Source of the DNA: Shewanella corallii
Lineage (GTDB): Bacteria; Pseudomonadota; Gammaproteobacteria; Enterobacterales; Shewanellaceae
Direction of reading: 5' to 3'
DNA length: 64,000 nucleotides
Assembly (NCBI RefSeq): GCF_023349125.1
Contig: NZ_JAKIKT010000006.1
Span: 248,001-312,000 of the forward strand
The position numbers and the translations under genes are program-made. This document shows, piece by piece, positions 53,472 through 63,811 of this stretch. The notes under the pieces are model-generated. The model had not been told where the DNA came from. It was given only the letters and a program-made list of their open reading frames with translations, and did no database searches. Numbering within the stretch: position 1 is the stretch's first letter; the number at the start of each line of letters is the position of its first letter.

Positions 53472-54278
53472 ATGGTTCGACAGGTAATTCTCAGCGGTCT
53501 GGCCGGAGTGGCCATTGGTTATGGTGCGGCCTGGATGATGGGGAGTGATGAGGTTGTTCCTCAGCCCGTAGATATGGCTGCGGATACTGATGAGCTTAAG
53601 CGGCTGAGAAATGAAGTGGCGATGCAGCAACTTGAGAATGAGCTCTTGATGAAGATGGTCAAAGCCGGGCTCAAGGGAGATATTGCCGGACATATGGAAA
53701 CCTACAGGCAACTGCCGGGCAGGCAAAGGGCCGATACAAATGCGGCTGGTATGCAAGTCAGGCAAAGTCCGACTCATTCTGACGTACAAATTGAAGAACC
53801 TGTATCCAGAGTGGCACCGGATGCCTTTATCTCACGGATTCAGCAGGCCGATGTCGCTCTGCAAAAGCAAGCGTTGAGTGAAGGTTGGGCCATGGGGCGT
53901 CAGTTGAGTGAAGCCAGAAGAGAGCTGTGGCAGGAAGCCAAAGAGACCCTGAATGAGCAGGAGTATCTTTCTGGCCTGCACGCCGCTGGCTTGCCCAATA
54001 TGCTTTACTTTGCCGGAGCTAAAAGCTCAGAGCTTAAATCTCAGGGGCTGGAGTATGGCGATGTGCTGACTCATGTGGCGGGTATTCGGGTATTTAACCG
54101 GGATGACCTCAGATTGCAGCTGGAGAACTTTGGTTCCAAAAGTACTCTGGAGCTGACCTTCTCACGCAAGGGCGATCCTATTAAGGTGCAGGTGACAGAT
54201 CTAAACAGATCTGTTGAGCTGCATGGAGATTCTGTGGCACCGGATAAGCTGTACTCCAAAGCCCGTCGTGGCAGCTGA
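53472..54278 (+). CDS. Membrane-anchored protein with C-terminal PDZ-like domain
   Basis: The 268 residues have an uncleaved-looking N-terminal helix (MVRQVILSGLAGVAIGYGAAWMMG in outline). A coiled-coil segment (residues ~38-65), a helical linker and a PDZ-like end follow (LEYGDVLTHVAGIRVFNRDD and STLELTFSRKGDPIKV), as in type II secretion protein GspC or DegS-like modules. No protease domain is present. The function is unknown; a scaffold or adaptor in the periplasm is the simplest reading. Confidence 0.72.
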   Translation: MVRQVILSGLAGVAIGYGAAWMMGSDEVVPQPVDMAADTDELKRLRNEVAMQQLENELLMKMVKAGLKGDIAGHMETYRQLPGRQRADTNAAGMQVRQSPTHSDVQIEEPVSRVAPDAFISRIQQADVALQKQALSEGWAMGRQLSEARRELWQEAKETLNEQEYLSGLHAAGLPNMLYFAGAKSSELKSQGLEYGDVLTHVAGIRVFNRDDLRLQLENFGSKSTLELTFSRKGDPIKVQVTDLNRSVELHGDSVAPDKLYSKARRGS

Positions 54279-54305
54279 CGTTGGTTGGCTCAAGTATACA
54301 AATGA

Positions 54306-54329
54306 AAAACCCCGCCAAGGCGGGGTTTT
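54306..54329. terminator. Bidirectional terminator
   Basis: AAAACCCCGCC (54306-54316), loop AA, GGCGGGGTTTT (54319-54329) between the PDZ-like gene and glnA. Confidence 0.92.
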
Positions 54330-54350
54330 GTGTATCACTGCAGCCGGGAA

Positions 54351-55760
54351 TTACAGGCTGTAGTACATTTCGAATTCCAGTGGGTGAGTAGTACGGCTCA
54401 CACGCTCGGCTTCAGCAGTCTTCAGGGCGATGTAAGAATCGATGAAGTCATCGCTGAATACGCCACCCTTGGTCAGGAACTCACGGTCTGCATCCAGTGC
54501 AGCCAGTGCCACTTCCAGAGATTCAGCAACAGTTGGGATCTCAGCTGCTTCTTCTGCTGGCAGGTCATACAGATCCTTGTCCATAGCTTCGCCCGGATGG
54601 ATCTTGTTCTGAATACCGTCCAGACCAGCCATCAGCAGAGCCGCAAAGCCCAAGTATGGGTTTGCAGTTGGGTCTGGGAAGCGAGTCTCGATACGACGAG
54701 CCTTGGCGCTTGGTACAACCGGGATACGGATTGAAGCGCTGCGGTTACGGGCAGAGTAAGCCAGCATAACAGGTGCTTCGAAGTGCGGTACCAGACGCTT
54801 GTAAGAGTTGGTGCTTGGGTTGGTGAAAGCGTTCAGGGCACGGGCGTGCTTGATGATACCGCCAATGTAGTACAGAGCAGTTTCAGACAGGCCGCCGTAC
54901 TTGTCACCGGCAAACAGGTTAACGCCATCTTTGGCCAGAGACTGGTGAACGTGCATACCGCTGCCGTTGTCGCCAACGATTGGCTTAGGCATAAAGGTGG
55001 CTGTCTTACCGTAAGCGTGTGCCATGTTATGCACCACGTACTTCAGGATCTGAATTTCATCAGCCTTCTTGGTCAGAGTGTTAAAGCGAGTCGCGATTTC
55101 GTTCTGACCGGCAGTGGCTACTTCGTGGTGATGAGCTTCAACAACCTGTCCCATCTCTTCCAGTACCAGACACATGGCAGAGCGCAGATCCTGAGAAGAA
55201 TCAACCGGAGCAACCGGGAAGTAACCGCCTTTAACCATAGGACGGTGACCTGTGTTGCCATCTTCATAAGAGGTGCCTGAGTTCCATGCGGCTTCACGGG
55301 CATCAATCTTCACGAAAGTACCGCTCATATCGGTACCGAAACGTACGTCGTCAAACAGGAAGAACTCTGGCTCAGGACCGATCAGTACAGTGTCTGCAAT
55401 GCCGGTACTGCGCATAAACTCTTCAGCAGCCTTGGCGATAGAGCGAGGGTCGCGGTTGTAGCCCTGCATAGTGCCTGGCTCAAGGATGTCACAACGGATC
55501 AGCGCAGTGGTTTCTTCAGTAAATGGGTCCAGCAGGAAAGTGCTTGGGTCTGGCATCAGCACCATGTCTGATTCGTTGATGCCTTTCCAACCCTGGATGG
55601 AGGAGCCGTCAAACATTTTACCTTCTTCAAAGAAGTCAGCGTCTACCTGATGGGTAGGGATAGAAACGTGCTGCTCTTTACCTTTGGTATCGGTAAAACG
55701 TAGGTCTACAAATTTTACTTCGTTTTCAGCCAGTTGTTGTAAAACTGCTTCGTATGACAT
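54351..55760 (-). CDS. glnA: Glutamine synthetase type I
   Basis: The 469 residues match GlnA in length and motifs: [19 protein letters not shown], the ATP-binding [16 protein letters not shown], and the adenylylation Tyr in MDKDLYDLP. It makes glutamine from glutamate and ammonia. GGAGG precedes the ATG. The upstream region carries a sigma-54 promoter and NtrC sites, so expression rises in nitrogen limitation via the NtrBC pair about 8 kb away. Confidence 0.98.
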   Translation of the reverse strand: MSYEAVLQQLAENEVKFVDLRFTDTKGKEQHVSIPTHQVDADFFEEGKMFDGSSIQGWKGINESDMVLMPDPSTFLLDPFTEETTALIRCDILEPGTMQGYNRDPRSIAKAAEEFMRSTGIADTVLIGPEPEFFLFDDVRFGTDMSGTFVKIDAREAAWNSGTSYEDGNTGHRPMVKGGYFPVAPVDSSQDLRSAMCLVLEEMGQVVEAHHHEVATAGQNEIATRFNTLTKKADEIQILKYVVHNMAHAYGKTATFMPKPIVGDNGSGMHVHQSLAKDGVNLFAGDKYGGLSETALYYIGGIIKHARALNAFTNPSTNSYKRLVPHFEAPVMLAYSARNRSASIRIPVVPSAKARRIETRFPDPTANPYLGFAALLMAGLDGIQNKIHPGEAMDKDLYDLPAEEAAEIPTVAESLEVALAALDADREFLTKGGVFSDDFIDSYIALKTAEAERVSRTTHPLEFEMYYSL

Positions 55761-55867
55761 GCTAAGCCTCCGCTGGAATAAAGGTAGGGTACCTTCAAAT
55801 CAAATTAGTATGCTGTGTAGGGCACCAGCTTATCTATGCTGGCTTATCTCAATCTTGCCAACCATAT

Positions 55868-55883
55868 TGCCAGACTTGTGCCA
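55868..55883 (-). promoter_or_regulatory. Sigma-54 promoter of glnA
   Basis: The minus strand reads TGGCAC-AAGTC-TGGCA, close to the -24/-12 consensus TGGCAC-N5-TTGCA, about 110 bases upstream of the glnA start. Spacing of the GG and GC elements is correct. Confidence 0.8.
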
Positions 55884-55946
55884 AAAGTATAACTCATTGA
55901 TATTAAAGTTTTATGTGATTTGTGATGCACCAATAAGTCTCTATAT

Positions 55947-55963
55947 TGCACCAGTATAGTGCA
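55947..55963. promoter_or_regulatory. NtrC enhancer site proximal to glnA
   Basis: TGCACCA-GTA-TAGTGCA matches the 17-base NtrC site with one mismatch, about 95 bases upstream of the predicted transcription start. Confidence 0.82.
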
Positions 55964-55997
55964 TGCTGTGGATCTTTGTGGTGCATTTAATCCAGGC

Positions 55998-56014
55998 TGA
56001 ACCAATCTGGTGCG
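55998..56014. promoter_or_regulatory. NtrC enhancer site distal to glnA
   Basis: TGAACCA-ATC-TGGTGCG matches the NtrC consensus at 12 of 14 positions, 51 bases beyond the proximal site, on roughly the same face of the helix. Confidence 0.7.
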
Positions 56015-56324
56015 GTTACGTTAAGTCAGCGTGTAAGCAGTGCAAACCAAGCGGGTTTAGGTCGGCATTATCTGTTCGCTCGAATCAGTCTTTGTGGGCT
56101 GGTGCTCTGTGTCTGGCAACAAGAATGAAAGTCGGTTAATAAATGCACAATTGAAATGTGCAAAAAATAATCCTGTGCGACAATGCGCTGGTGGAGTAGA
56201 ATAGCCCACTTTTTACGTACGGTTGTGGCCCAATTGTGGCGGCATCCGCAAGCTCTTTTGTCCTGATGCGCATAGGGCGTGTCCTAGGCAAATTCCAATT
56301 TAATGATGGTATAGAGGTTTATCC

Positions 56325-58136
56325 GTGCTGGAAAAATTAAGAAACATCGCGATTATCGCGCACGTTGACCATGGTAAGACTACCCTGGTTGACAAGCTGC
56401 TGGCTCAGTCAGGTACCCTGGCAACCCGTGGCGAAGCGACTGAGCGGGTGATGGACTCCAACGATCTGGAAAAAGAACGTGGTATCACGATTCTGGCCAA
56501 AAACACCGCCATCAAGTGGAACGACTACCGTATCAACATCGTAGATACTCCTGGACACGCTGACTTCGGTGGTGAAGTAGAGCGCGTTCTGTCTATGGTT
56601 GACTCTGTACTGCTGCTGGTTGATGCCCAGGACGGTCCAATGCCACAGACTCGCTTCGTAACCCAGAAGGCATTTGCCCAGGGTCTGAAGCCTATTGTTG
56701 TTATCAACAAAATCGATCGTCCAGGCGCACGTCCTGACTGGGTAATTGATCAGGTATTCGATCTGTTCGACAACCTGGGTGCTACCGATGAGCAGCTGGA
56801 CTTCCCAATCGTTTACGCTTCTGCTCTGAACGGTTTTGCTTCTCTGGATCCAGATGAGCAAAGTGAAGATATGACTCCACTGTTCCAGACCATCGTTGAT
56901 CAGGTATCTCCACCAGATGCTGACGCTGATGGCGGTTTCCAGATGCAGATCTCTCAGCTGGACTACAACTCTTACGTGGGTGTTATCGGTGTTGGCCGTA
57001 TCAAGCGTGGTAGCGTGAAGACCAACCAGCAGGTGACTGTTGTTGGTGCTGACGGCAAGACCCGTAACGGTAAAGTTGGCCAGGTACTGGGCTACATGGG
57101 TCTGGATCGTCACGAAGTTGATATGGCGCAAGCCGGTGACATCGTGGCTATTACCGGTCTGGGTGAGCTGAAGATCTCTGACACCATCTGTGCTGTTGGT
57201 GCTGTAGAAGCTCTGCCTCCACTGACTGTTGATGAGCCAACCATGACCATGACCTTCCAGGTGAACACTTCTCCGTTCGCTGGTAAAGAAGGTAAGTACG
57301 TGACTTCACGTAATATTCTGGAGCGTCTGGAGCAGGAACTGGTTCACAACGTAGCACTGCGCGTTGAAGAAACAGAAAGCCCTGATCGTTTCCGTGTATC
57401 CGGTCGTGGTGAACTGCACCTGTCTATCCTGATCGAAAACATGCGTCGTGAAGGTTATGAGCTGGCCGTATCCCGTCCAGAAGTCATCATCAAGGATATC
57501 GATGGCGAGAAGTGCGAGCCATACGAAACGCTGACTGTTGACGTTGAAGAAGAGCACCAGGGTGGTGTGATTGAGCGTCTGGGTACCCGTAAGGCTGACA
57601 TGAAAGATATGCAGCTGGATGGTAAAGGTCGTGTACGTATCGACTTCATCATCCCTAGCCGTGGCTTGATCGGTTTCCAGACTGAGTTCATGACTGCGAC
57701 TTCCGGTACCGGTCTGATGTATCACAGCTTCGACCACTACGGTCCATTCAAGGGCGGTGACATTGGTCAGCGTACCAACGGTGTACTGATCTCCAACGCA
57801 ACCGGTAAGGCACTGACCTTCGCACTGTACGGTCTGCAGGATCGTGGTCGTCTGATGATTGGTCACGCGACTGAAGTATACGAAGGTCAGGTAATCGGTA
57901 TCCACAGCCGTTCAAACGACCTGACTGTAAACTGTCTGAAAGGTAAGCAGCTGACCAACATGCGTGCTTCCGGTACCGACGAAGCTCAGGTGCTGACTCC
58001 ACCAATTCTTATGACTCTGGAGCAGGCTCTGGAGTTCATCGATGATGACGAACTGGTAGAAGTAACGCCTAAGAGCATCCGTGTTCGTAAGCGTCACCTG
58101 ACTGAAAACGACCGTAAGCGTGCTTCTCGCGCTTAA
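56325..58136 (+). CDS. typA: Ribosome-associated GTPase TypA/BipA
   Basis: The 603 residues start at GTG ([26 protein letters not shown] in outline). G motifs [17 protein letters not shown] and NKIDRPGA are intact, followed by EF-G-like domains and the BipA-specific C-terminal domain. It binds 70S ribosomes and aids assembly and stress growth. Codon use is markedly biased to optimal codons, as in highly expressed genes. A strong terminator follows. Confidence 0.97.
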   Translation: MLEKLRNIAIIAHVDHGKTTLVDKLLAQSGTLATRGEATERVMDSNDLEKERGITILAKNTAIKWNDYRINIVDTPGHADFGGEVERVLSMVDSVLLLVDAQDGPMPQTRFVTQKAFAQGLKPIVVINKIDRPGARPDWVIDQVFDLFDNLGATDEQLDFPIVYASALNGFASLDPDEQSEDMTPLFQTIVDQVSPPDADADGGFQMQISQLDYNSYVGVIGVGRIKRGSVKTNQQVTVVGADGKTRNGKVGQVLGYMGLDRHEVDMAQAGDIVAITGLGELKISDTICAVGAVEALPPLTVDEPTMTMTFQVNTSPFAGKEGKYVTSRNILERLEQELVHNVALRVEETESPDRFRVSGRGELHLSILIENMRREGYELAVSRPEVIIKDIDGEKCEPYETLTVDVEEEHQGGVIERLGTRKADMKDMQLDGKGRVRIDFIIPSRGLIGFQTEFMTATSGTGLMYHSFDHYGPFKGGDIGQRTNGVLISNATGKALTFALYGLQDRGRLMIGHATEVYEGQVIGIHSRSNDLTVNCLKGKQLTNMRASGTDEAQVLTPPILMTLEQALEFIDDDELVEVTPKSIRVRKRHLTENDRKRASRA

Positions 58137-58178
58137 TCTTCCCGGAAGATAGTGTCTGGCAGTGATTGAGCTGCCAAT

Positions 58179-58207
58179 AAAAAACCCGCTGATGCAGCGG
58201 GTTTTTT
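58179..58207. terminator. Bidirectional terminator after typA
   Basis: AAAAAACCCGCTG (58179-58191), loop ATG, CAGCGGGTTTTTT (58195-58207). Confidence 0.93.
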
Positions 58208-58215
58208 TATGTCTG

Positions 58216-59499
58216 TCAGATACCTATCTTGTCCAGGTGCTGCATCAGATACAGGCGCATGGCCTCCGGAGTCTGGCTCTCCCAGTAACCCAGCAGGTAT
58301 GCCAGCATGGGCAGGGCAAAGAGTATGATCAACAGGGTAATGGCCAGGCCTCTGTGGGACAGTCTTTTGCCATTGGCCAGGCCCAGCGCCAGCGCTTCTT
58401 TACGAGGGCATGCCGCTACACAGCGCAGACATGCCTGGCACTCATCACTGTGTACCGTGGTTAACTCATCGACTTTGATTCCAGCAGGGCAGGCACGGGT
58501 ACACTTGCTGCAGGGGGTGCCCTTGGCTACCTTGACACACTCTTGCGGGTTGCGGCGGATCTTCAATGGGCTGGCCAGACTCAGTAAACCCAGCGCAGCA
58601 CCATAGGGGCACAAATAACGACAGAAGGCCTGCTTGCGCCAGGCTGCCAACAGCAGAATCACGGCGAAACAGATCAGGGTAATTGTGCCGGGAGAAGTGA
58701 AGAAAGTGGCCATTTTAAGGTCAGCGACTTTGTGATACTCCCCGCCCAGATAATGGGGCAGCATTTGTGCCGGCATACCGATAACCACGTACAGCAAAAA
58801 GGCCAGCAGCAGGTATTTGATCATTCTCAAAGGCCAGTCCAGCCATGCCGGAGGGTTGTATTCGCCGGGGATCAAACGGGTTCTGAGTTTGTACAAATAC
58901 TCGCCAGCCAATCCCAGAGGGCAGGCCCAACCGCAAAATGCGCGCTTGCACAGCAGGCCGGTCAGGAGTACTGCGGCCAGCATCACCACTGCGGCAGGGT
59001 GCTGGATATCGAAGTAACCAAATTGAGTGATAGCCCTGAGTTCTATGCCACCGGCAATCGGCAGGAATGCATCCAGCACATTTGGCCTCAGCATGACGCC
59101 AGTGTCACCGTAGTGCGCCAGTAGCAGATGGTAAACAGTGTAGTGAATGGCAGTCAGCAATATTGACAGTGCCAGTAGGTGCTGTAACCAATACCTGAGG
59201 GGGTTGATGCGAATTTCACTGACGAACAGTTCAGGCTTGGCAAACTTAAGTGCCATCAGGCTCAGGGAAGCCAGCAGCAGGCCAAGCAAAAGCATCGGAC
59301 TCATGGATACCGCAACGGCAGCAACCAGAGTGCTTGTGGCGACTAAAGCGCCGTATTGATGGCCTCCCCAGAACAACTGACTGGCGATATAAACCAGCGC
59401 CAGCATCAGGGTAAAAGATTCTATCAGAGTCATGGCAGAACAGATGAAAAGCGGATAATGCCATTGTGACGCTGAAAACCGCTGAAGGTTTTTTCCCAT
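58216..59499 (-). CDS. Polytopic membrane ferredoxin of NapH/NosR-like type
   Basis: The 427 residues from 59499 have about eight membrane helices. Two CxxxCP motifs typical of NapH/NosR/CcoG proteins occur (FCGWACPLG and FCRYLCPYG), followed by two 4Fe-4S clusters (CSKCTRACPAG and CQACLRCVAACPRK) near residues 335-390. Such proteins pass electrons across or along the membrane. No nap or nos genes adjoin it, so the partner is unknown. The start is uncertain because the ribosome site is weak. Confidence 0.85.
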   Translation of the reverse strand: MGKNLQRFSASQWHYPLFICSAMTLIESFTLMLALVYIASQLFWGGHQYGALVATSTLVAAVAVSMSPMLLLGLLLASLSLMALKFAKPELFVSEIRINPLRYWLQHLLALSILLTAIHYTVYHLLLAHYGDTGVMLRPNVLDAFLPIAGGIELRAITQFGYFDIQHPAAVVMLAAVLLTGLLCKRAFCGWACPLGLAGEYLYKLRTRLIPGEYNPPAWLDWPLRMIKYLLLAFLLYVVIGMPAQMLPHYLGGEYHKVADLKMATFFTSPGTITLICFAVILLLAAWRKQAFCRYLCPYGAALGLLSLASPLKIRRNPQECVKVAKGTPCSKCTRACPAGIKVDELTTVHSDECQACLRCVAACPRKEALALGLANGKRLSHRGLAITLLIILFALPMLAYLLGYWESQTPEAMRLYLMQHLDKIGI

Positions 59500-59640
59500 T
59501 GGGGGATTTGTGGCGAGGATCTTGTTTTGGAAAGGAATTCTGCGTGAAATTAGATCAAAGTACAGGTAGTGGTTATTTTTGCGGCACAGATTTGAGTTTA
59601 ACAGCAGCAGGGCCATCCAGGTTGGCCCCGCTGTGATTTG

Positions 59641-60291
59641 TCAGGAGCCAGAGTCCAAAGTGGAGATAAACTTATTGGACTCGTCGATTGAGCGATTCAT
59701 CTCTTTTATCAGCCCTGAAATATCTGTCTGCAGGCTGGCGAATTCACCTTTAATTGCGCCAATGGCCTGAGCATTCAGGTTGTGCTTGAGGTACAGCATA
59801 TTGTCCTTCATGGCGGTCAGTACAGGTTCCATGCGTGCTTCTGAACGGCGCATTGTTCGGACAAGCTGTTCGTAGTTGCGACGGGTATCCCTGAGTTTCC
59901 CTTCGCTGGCACGGCGCAGGCTGGCCTTGCTGATTTGGCCAATTTCGTCCTGCCACTCATCAAACAGGGCTTCAGCTACGTCTTCGACTTTGTTGATACG
60001 GCTGGTGACATCATCTGCGGCAGCCCGGGCAGATTCATACTCATCTGTGGCCTTCTCATAGGCGGTCTGCAGATCGCCTCCATCATGGTTAAGCAGAGCC
60101 TGCATCTCCTCCAACGCCGAGTTGAATTGCTCCTTGGCTTCCTCCTGGGATTCCTTGGCGGCTTCGACGCGGTCAACCATGATGTCACGCTTGTGGTAAC
60201 CCACTTTCTCCATGGCGCTGTAGTAGGCGCTTTGGCACCCAGAAATCAGCAGGGCTGCTGACAAAAACATCATTGACACTGGTTTTTTCAT
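59641..60291 (-). CDS. DUF2959 lipoprotein
   Basis: The 216 residues from 60291 have a lipoprotein signal (lipobox LISGC, Cys near residue 19). A long helical, coiled-coil domain rich in Glu, Lys and Ala follows, matching DUF2959 (SAYYSAMEKVGYHKRDIMVDR). The function is unknown. It starts four bases after a small membrane gene, in the same operon. Confidence 0.87.
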   Translation of the reverse strand: MKKPVSMMFLSAALLISGCQSAYYSAMEKVGYHKRDIMVDRVEAAKESQEEAKEQFNSALEEMQALLNHDGGDLQTAYEKATDEYESARAAADDVTSRINKVEDVAEALFDEWQDEIGQISKASLRRASEGKLRDTRRNYEQLVRTMRRSEARMEPVLTAMKDNMLYLKHNLNAQAIGAIKGEFASLQTDISGLIKEMNRSIDESNKFISTLDSGS

Positions 60292-60295
60292 TGTT

Positions 60296-60520
60296 TCAGT
60301 CCTGAGGTTTATAACGGGCGGCATCGATAATGCTCCACAGGTGGGCGATACCGCCAATAATGGCAGGCAATATCAGCCACCACAGCGCGTAACCGCCAAA
60401 GGCGAATGCACAGAATAGCAGTGCAGGTAGAATTCTTCCCTGAACCAACTGTCCCAGGCCTGGGATAAAAAAGCTGGCGATTGCCGCAATGACGTTACCG
60501 GCAGATCCTTGTTGTGACAT
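60296..60520 (-). CDS. Small membrane protein of 74 residues
   Basis: Starting at 60520 (MSQQGSAGNVIAAIASFFIP), it has two hydrophobic helices separated by GLGQLVQGRILPAL, as in small TM2-like proteins of the inner membrane. It is coupled to the DUF2959 lipoprotein gene. The function is unknown. Confidence 0.75.
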   Translation of the reverse strand: MSQQGSAGNVIAAIASFFIPGLGQLVQGRILPALLFCAFAFGGYALWWLILPAIIGGIAHLWSIIDAARYKPQD

Positions 60521-60651
60521 GGATAGTGTCCTCACACTTGTAAACAAGCTGTTGTGGGTTGTATGGTACGAAGATATCCCCCCTGAAGCTAACGAATCAA
60601 GACAAAGTCGTGAAAAACAAGATAGATATCCATTACCTCAAAGGTGTGGCC

Positions 60652-61494
60652 ATGACCTGCTGGCAGTTTATTTTGCATCTGAAAAAGCGTCTGGCCGAGG
60701 ATCAAATTAATATCAGAGCGGGCCATCTGGCCTATGTCACTCTGTTGTCTCTGGTCCCTATGGTCGCCGTTACCATGTCCATGCTGTCTGCTTTTCCTGT
60801 ATTTAAAGGGATACGCAGTGAAATTGAGGGCTTTGTCTACAATAACTTCCTGCCTGCGGCCGGCGACACGGTTCAGCAGTATATCAACCAGTTTGTCGGC
60901 AACGCCTCAAAGGGCACCGCTGTGGGTATTGCGGCCTTGATGGTGGTTGCCATCATGTTGATATCAGCCATTGATCAGGCTTTGAACAAGATCTGGCGGG
61001 TCAGGGAGAAGCGCCGCATGGTGGTGTCTTTCTCCATGTACTGGATGGTGCTTACTCTGGGGCCAGTGTTGATGGGGGCCAGCCTGGTGGCGACTTCGTA
61101 TGTGGTATCACTGCAGATATTCCATGACGCCAATCTGTCAGGGCTGGTATCTTTGGTGGTGGAGCGTTTGCCTTTGTTGTTCTCTATTGCGGCGTTTATG
61201 TTGCTCTATACCGTAGTGCCCAACATCCAGGTCAGGTTCTGGCATGCCTTGCTGGGCGCAATTATTGCGGCTCTGTTGTTTGAATTGACCAAGCGTGGCT
61301 TTGCCTTATATCTGACGCAATTCCCAAGTTATGAGGCTATCTATGGGGCTCTGGCAACTATCCCTATTTTGTTTGTGTGGGTGTATCTATCATGGATAGT
61401 GGTGTTGTTGGGAGCTGTTATTACCGCTGCAATACCGGAATTTGAACATCAATTGAGCCAGAGCAGGGAGCCGTCTCAGCAGGATGCAAAATAA
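60652..61494 (+). CDS. yihY: YihY/BrkB-family inner-membrane protein
   Basis: The ATG at 60652 with AAGGTG upstream gives 280 residues and about six helices. Family signatures are [20 protein letters not shown] near the start and [22 protein letters not shown] at the end. It was once named RNase BN, but that assignment is wrong; its role is unknown. It overlaps the next gene by 11 bases. Confidence 0.92.
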   Translation: MTCWQFILHLKKRLAEDQINIRAGHLAYVTLLSLVPMVAVTMSMLSAFPVFKGIRSEIEGFVYNNFLPAAGDTVQQYINQFVGNASKGTAVGIAALMVVAIMLISAIDQALNKIWRVREKRRMVVSFSMYWMVLTLGPVLMGASLVATSYVVSLQIFHDANLSGLVSLVVERLPLLFSIAAFMLLYTVVPNIQVRFWHALLGAIIAALLFELTKRGFALYLTQFPSYEAIYGALATIPILFVWVYLSWIVVLLGAVITAAIPEFEHQLSQSREPSQQDAK

Positions 61495-62401
61495 GCTTTT
61501 CAGCAAGGAGTGGTTACCGGTCAGTGATGGCCACTCATTGCATTTGGCCAGGTATGGCCATCCAGAGGGCAAGCCGGTTTTATGTTTGCACGGCGGCCCG
61601 GGTACCGGCTGTCTTCCCGGAGATCTTGCCGTATGGGGAGAACAAAAGTGGCAGGTGATTATGATGGATCAGCGTGGTGCTGGTTTGTCAAAGCCTTGGG
61701 CGTCGACGGACAATAATGACTTTTCCCATCTATTACAGGACATTGAAGCTGTCAGACACCATTTTGGCTTTGATTCCTGGCATCTGGCCGGTGGCTCATT
61801 TGGGGCGACACTCGGACTCTTGTATGCTGCCCTTTATCCTGAGCGCGTGGAAAAAGGCCTTTTTTGGGGGCTGTTTATCCCATCGGCCGCCGGAGTCAAT
61901 TGGCTTTATGGTGAGTCAGGTGCAGCACTGTTATTTCCTGATGCTTACCACAGATTTTCTGACAGGTTGCAGCCGAGATTAAGGGAGCTGCTTGTCAACT
62001 TTTCAGCAGAATTACAAAGCGCCGACGAATCTATACGGGATGCAGCATTGCGACGCTGGATTGGCTGGGAGTCTGAATTGGCGATGCCGGGTAGTCGGGG
62101 GCACTGGGAGTCTACCGGCAGAGCCCAGGCGATGGCGGCTATTCAGTTGCACTATGCCATGAATGATTATTTTGATGGTGCTGAGCGATGGCAGCAGATG
62201 TTGGCTGAACTCAAGGTGCCGTGTTGGATATTACAGGGCGAAAATGACTGGGTTAGCCCAACAACCATGTTGCGGCGGGCATTGGAGCCCGGGCCGGATT
62301 GTCTCAGTCTGGAAGTGGTACCGGCAGCACATCACTCTTTGGCTGACCCGCGCATGTTCAGAGCTGTGCACCGTGCGGTGGCGACCCTCTATCAAGAGTA
62401 G
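61484..62401 (+). CDS. pip: Prolyl aminopeptidase-type alpha/beta hydrolase
   Basis: The 305 residues show the S33 family motif [10 protein letters not shown] (oxyanion), the nucleophile elbow GGSFGATLG (Ser at about residue 106), the catalytic Asp in GENDWVSP and His in [10 protein letters not shown]. It removes N-terminal proline from peptides. It overlaps yihY and precedes dtd; the block yihY-pip-dtd-fabY is common in Shewanella relatives. Confidence 0.9.
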   Translation: MQNKLFSKEWLPVSDGHSLHLARYGHPEGKPVLCLHGGPGTGCLPGDLAVWGEQKWQVIMMDQRGAGLSKPWASTDNNDFSHLLQDIEAVRHHFGFDSWHLAGGSFGATLGLLYAALYPERVEKGLFWGLFIPSAAGVNWLYGESGAALLFPDAYHRFSDRLQPRLRELLVNFSAELQSADESIRDAALRRWIGWESELAMPGSRGHWESTGRAQAMAAIQLHYAMNDYFDGAERWQQMLAELKVPCWILQGENDWVSPTTMLRRALEPGPDCLSLEVVPAAHHSLADPRMFRAVHRAVATLYQE

Positions 62402-62457
62402 ACTTGTAGCCTGACAGATCAGTATGATTTGCCTTTCTCTTTGTTCAGGAAATTTAA

Positions 62458-62895
62458 GTGATCGCCTTAATTCAGCGGGTGTCCCGCGCCAGTGTAACTG
62501 TGGACAGCGAAATTACCGGAGCCATAGATAAGGGCTTGTTGGTTCTGCTTGGTGTGGAGCAGCAGGATGACCTTGAAAAAATGCAGAGGCTTGCTGACAA
62601 GGTGATGAAGTACAGGGTGTTCAGTGACGAGAACGGCAAGATGAACCTGAATGTCAATCAGGCCGGTGGCAGCTTATTGGTGGTATCTCAATTTACGCTT
62701 GCAGCAGATACCAGCCGGGGGCTGCGTCCAAGTTTTTCCGGTGCCGGTACGCCGGATAAGGCCAAAGAGCTTTACCTGGCATTTGTTGAGTACTGCCGTG
62801 CTCAGGGCATGCGCACTGAAACCGGACGTTTTGCCGCTGATATGAAGGTCGAGCTGCTGAACGACGGACCCGTGACGTTCAATCTTCAGGTCTGA
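62458..62895 (+). CDS. dtd: D-aminoacyl-tRNA deacylase
   Basis: The 145 residues start with GTG ([20 protein letters not shown] in outline). The cross-subunit motif appears as [17 protein letters not shown] and the Gly-cisPro motif as NDGPVTF. DTD removes D-amino acids and glycine from mischarged tRNA. Confidence 0.96.
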   Translation: MIALIQRVSRASVTVDSEITGAIDKGLLVLLGVEQQDDLEKMQRLADKVMKYRVFSDENGKMNLNVNQAGGSLLVVSQFTLAADTSRGLRPSFSGAGTPDKAKELYLAFVEYCRAQGMRTETGRFAADMKVELLNDGPVTFNLQV

Positions 62896-62910
62896 CTGCG
62901 GGTGAAGAAT

Positions 62911-63354
62911 ATGGATGTTCAACCTTTGCTTCAGCGACTTCAGCAAACCTGGCACAACACGATTCCTGTCAGCCGATTTATGGAAATTGTTCCCCTGTCG
63001 GCTGATGATGGGGAGCTAAAGGTAGCTGCAGCCTTGCCGCCCAATCTTAATCTGCACCAGACCATGTTTGCAGGCAGTATCTATACCCTCTGCACCTTGA
63101 CTGGATGGGGAGCTGTCTGGTTGGCGCAGGAGCTTGCCGGTGTCCAGGGAGATATTGTGCTTGGTACAGCAGATATACGCTATCTGGCGCCTGTAACCAA
63201 AGAGCCTGTCGCCTGTGTGACCTATTCAGATATTGAGCCTGACTGTCTTGCGCTTGGCACTAAACTCAAGCAGACCCTGAGGGTAACGCTGTGGAGCGAT
63301 GGTCGTGAATGCGCGATATTTGAGGGTACCTTCTTCAGTATTCCCTGCGGCTAG
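62911..63354 (+). CDS. fabY: YiiD-type thioesterase (FabY-like)
   Basis: The 147 residues (ATG 62911; GTG at 62902 possible) form a hotdog domain with LNLHQTMFAGSIYTLCTLTGWG and ADIRYLAPVT. This matches the thioesterase domain found at the end of YiiD and the FabY group. The gene follows dtd by 15 bases. The acyl substrate is not known. Confidence 0.85.
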   Translation: MDVQPLLQRLQQTWHNTIPVSRFMEIVPLSADDGELKVAAALPPNLNLHQTMFAGSIYTLCTLTGWGAVWLAQELAGVQGDIVLGTADIRYLAPVTKEPVACVTYSDIEPDCLALGTKLKQTLRVTLWSDGRECAIFEGTFFSIPCG

Positions 63355-63811
63355 CTTGTTGTTGCGCAGATGTTTCTGTTAACATTCTCGCGGATTGTTT
63401 GCTCTATAGCAGATATCTGAATTCCAAGACTATTCCAAAGCTTTCTTTAACCGTTTCTGTACTCTGTTACAGATGGAACCTGCGCTCACTTCAGTGCTGC
63501 CAGTACTGGAGACGCCATTCGATGGAATAAGAGCTGCCAATGGTGTGAGTATTGGCATTGGCAGGCGTAACTGCAGTGGATGCGGTTACGCCAAAGTATT
63601 TATGTGGGTGGTGAACTGGCCAGGGCAGGCATGAAACAGGCTGCTATTGAACTGGAAGCACTCATGGGGTGTTGATACTGGGTCAGCAGCCAAACCTGTT
63701 TCAGAGCCGTAAAAACCATCATCAACCCTGTTCATAGTTAGTGTTATATTAATTTTGAACTTTGGCTCTACACGCCGTCCGGAAAGCCGGGCGGCGTTTT
63801 TTCTTGGGGTG
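63355..63811. other. Unassigned region with a strong terminator at its end
   Basis: These 457 bases separate fabY from the rhodanese gene. A 53-codon frame (63473-63634) and a shorter one (63580-63675) exist but lack ribosome sites. ATTCCAAGACTATTCCAAAG at 63421 is a direct repeat. The terminator at 63773-63802 points rightward and is about 420 bases from the nearest plus-strand gene. Confidence 0.55.
63773..63802 (+). terminator. Intrinsic terminator, plus strand
   Basis: CGCCGTCCGG (63773-63782), loop AAAG, CCGGGCGGCG (63787-63796) with one G-T pair, then six T residues. There is no T-run for the minus strand, so it does not serve the rhodanese gene. Confidence 0.85.

Larger units (their letters stand above)
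55761..56324. other. glnA/typA divergent control region
   Basis: These 564 bases hold the glnA sigma-54 promoter and NtrC sites in the left half. The right half must hold the typA promoter; a dyad TGCACA-N7-TGTGCA at 56144-56162 and a -10-like TAGAAT near 56197 are visible. No gene is seen. Confidence 0.75.

Noticed and set aside
56144..56162. Dyad TGCACA-N7-TGTGCA upstream of typA
   Set aside because: It resembles an NtrC half-site pair but has the wrong spacing and centre; no regulator is suggested, so it is only mentioned in the region entry.
63473..63634. 53-codon frame after fabY
   Set aside because: No ribosome site and no recognisable motif; kept only as part of the unassigned region.
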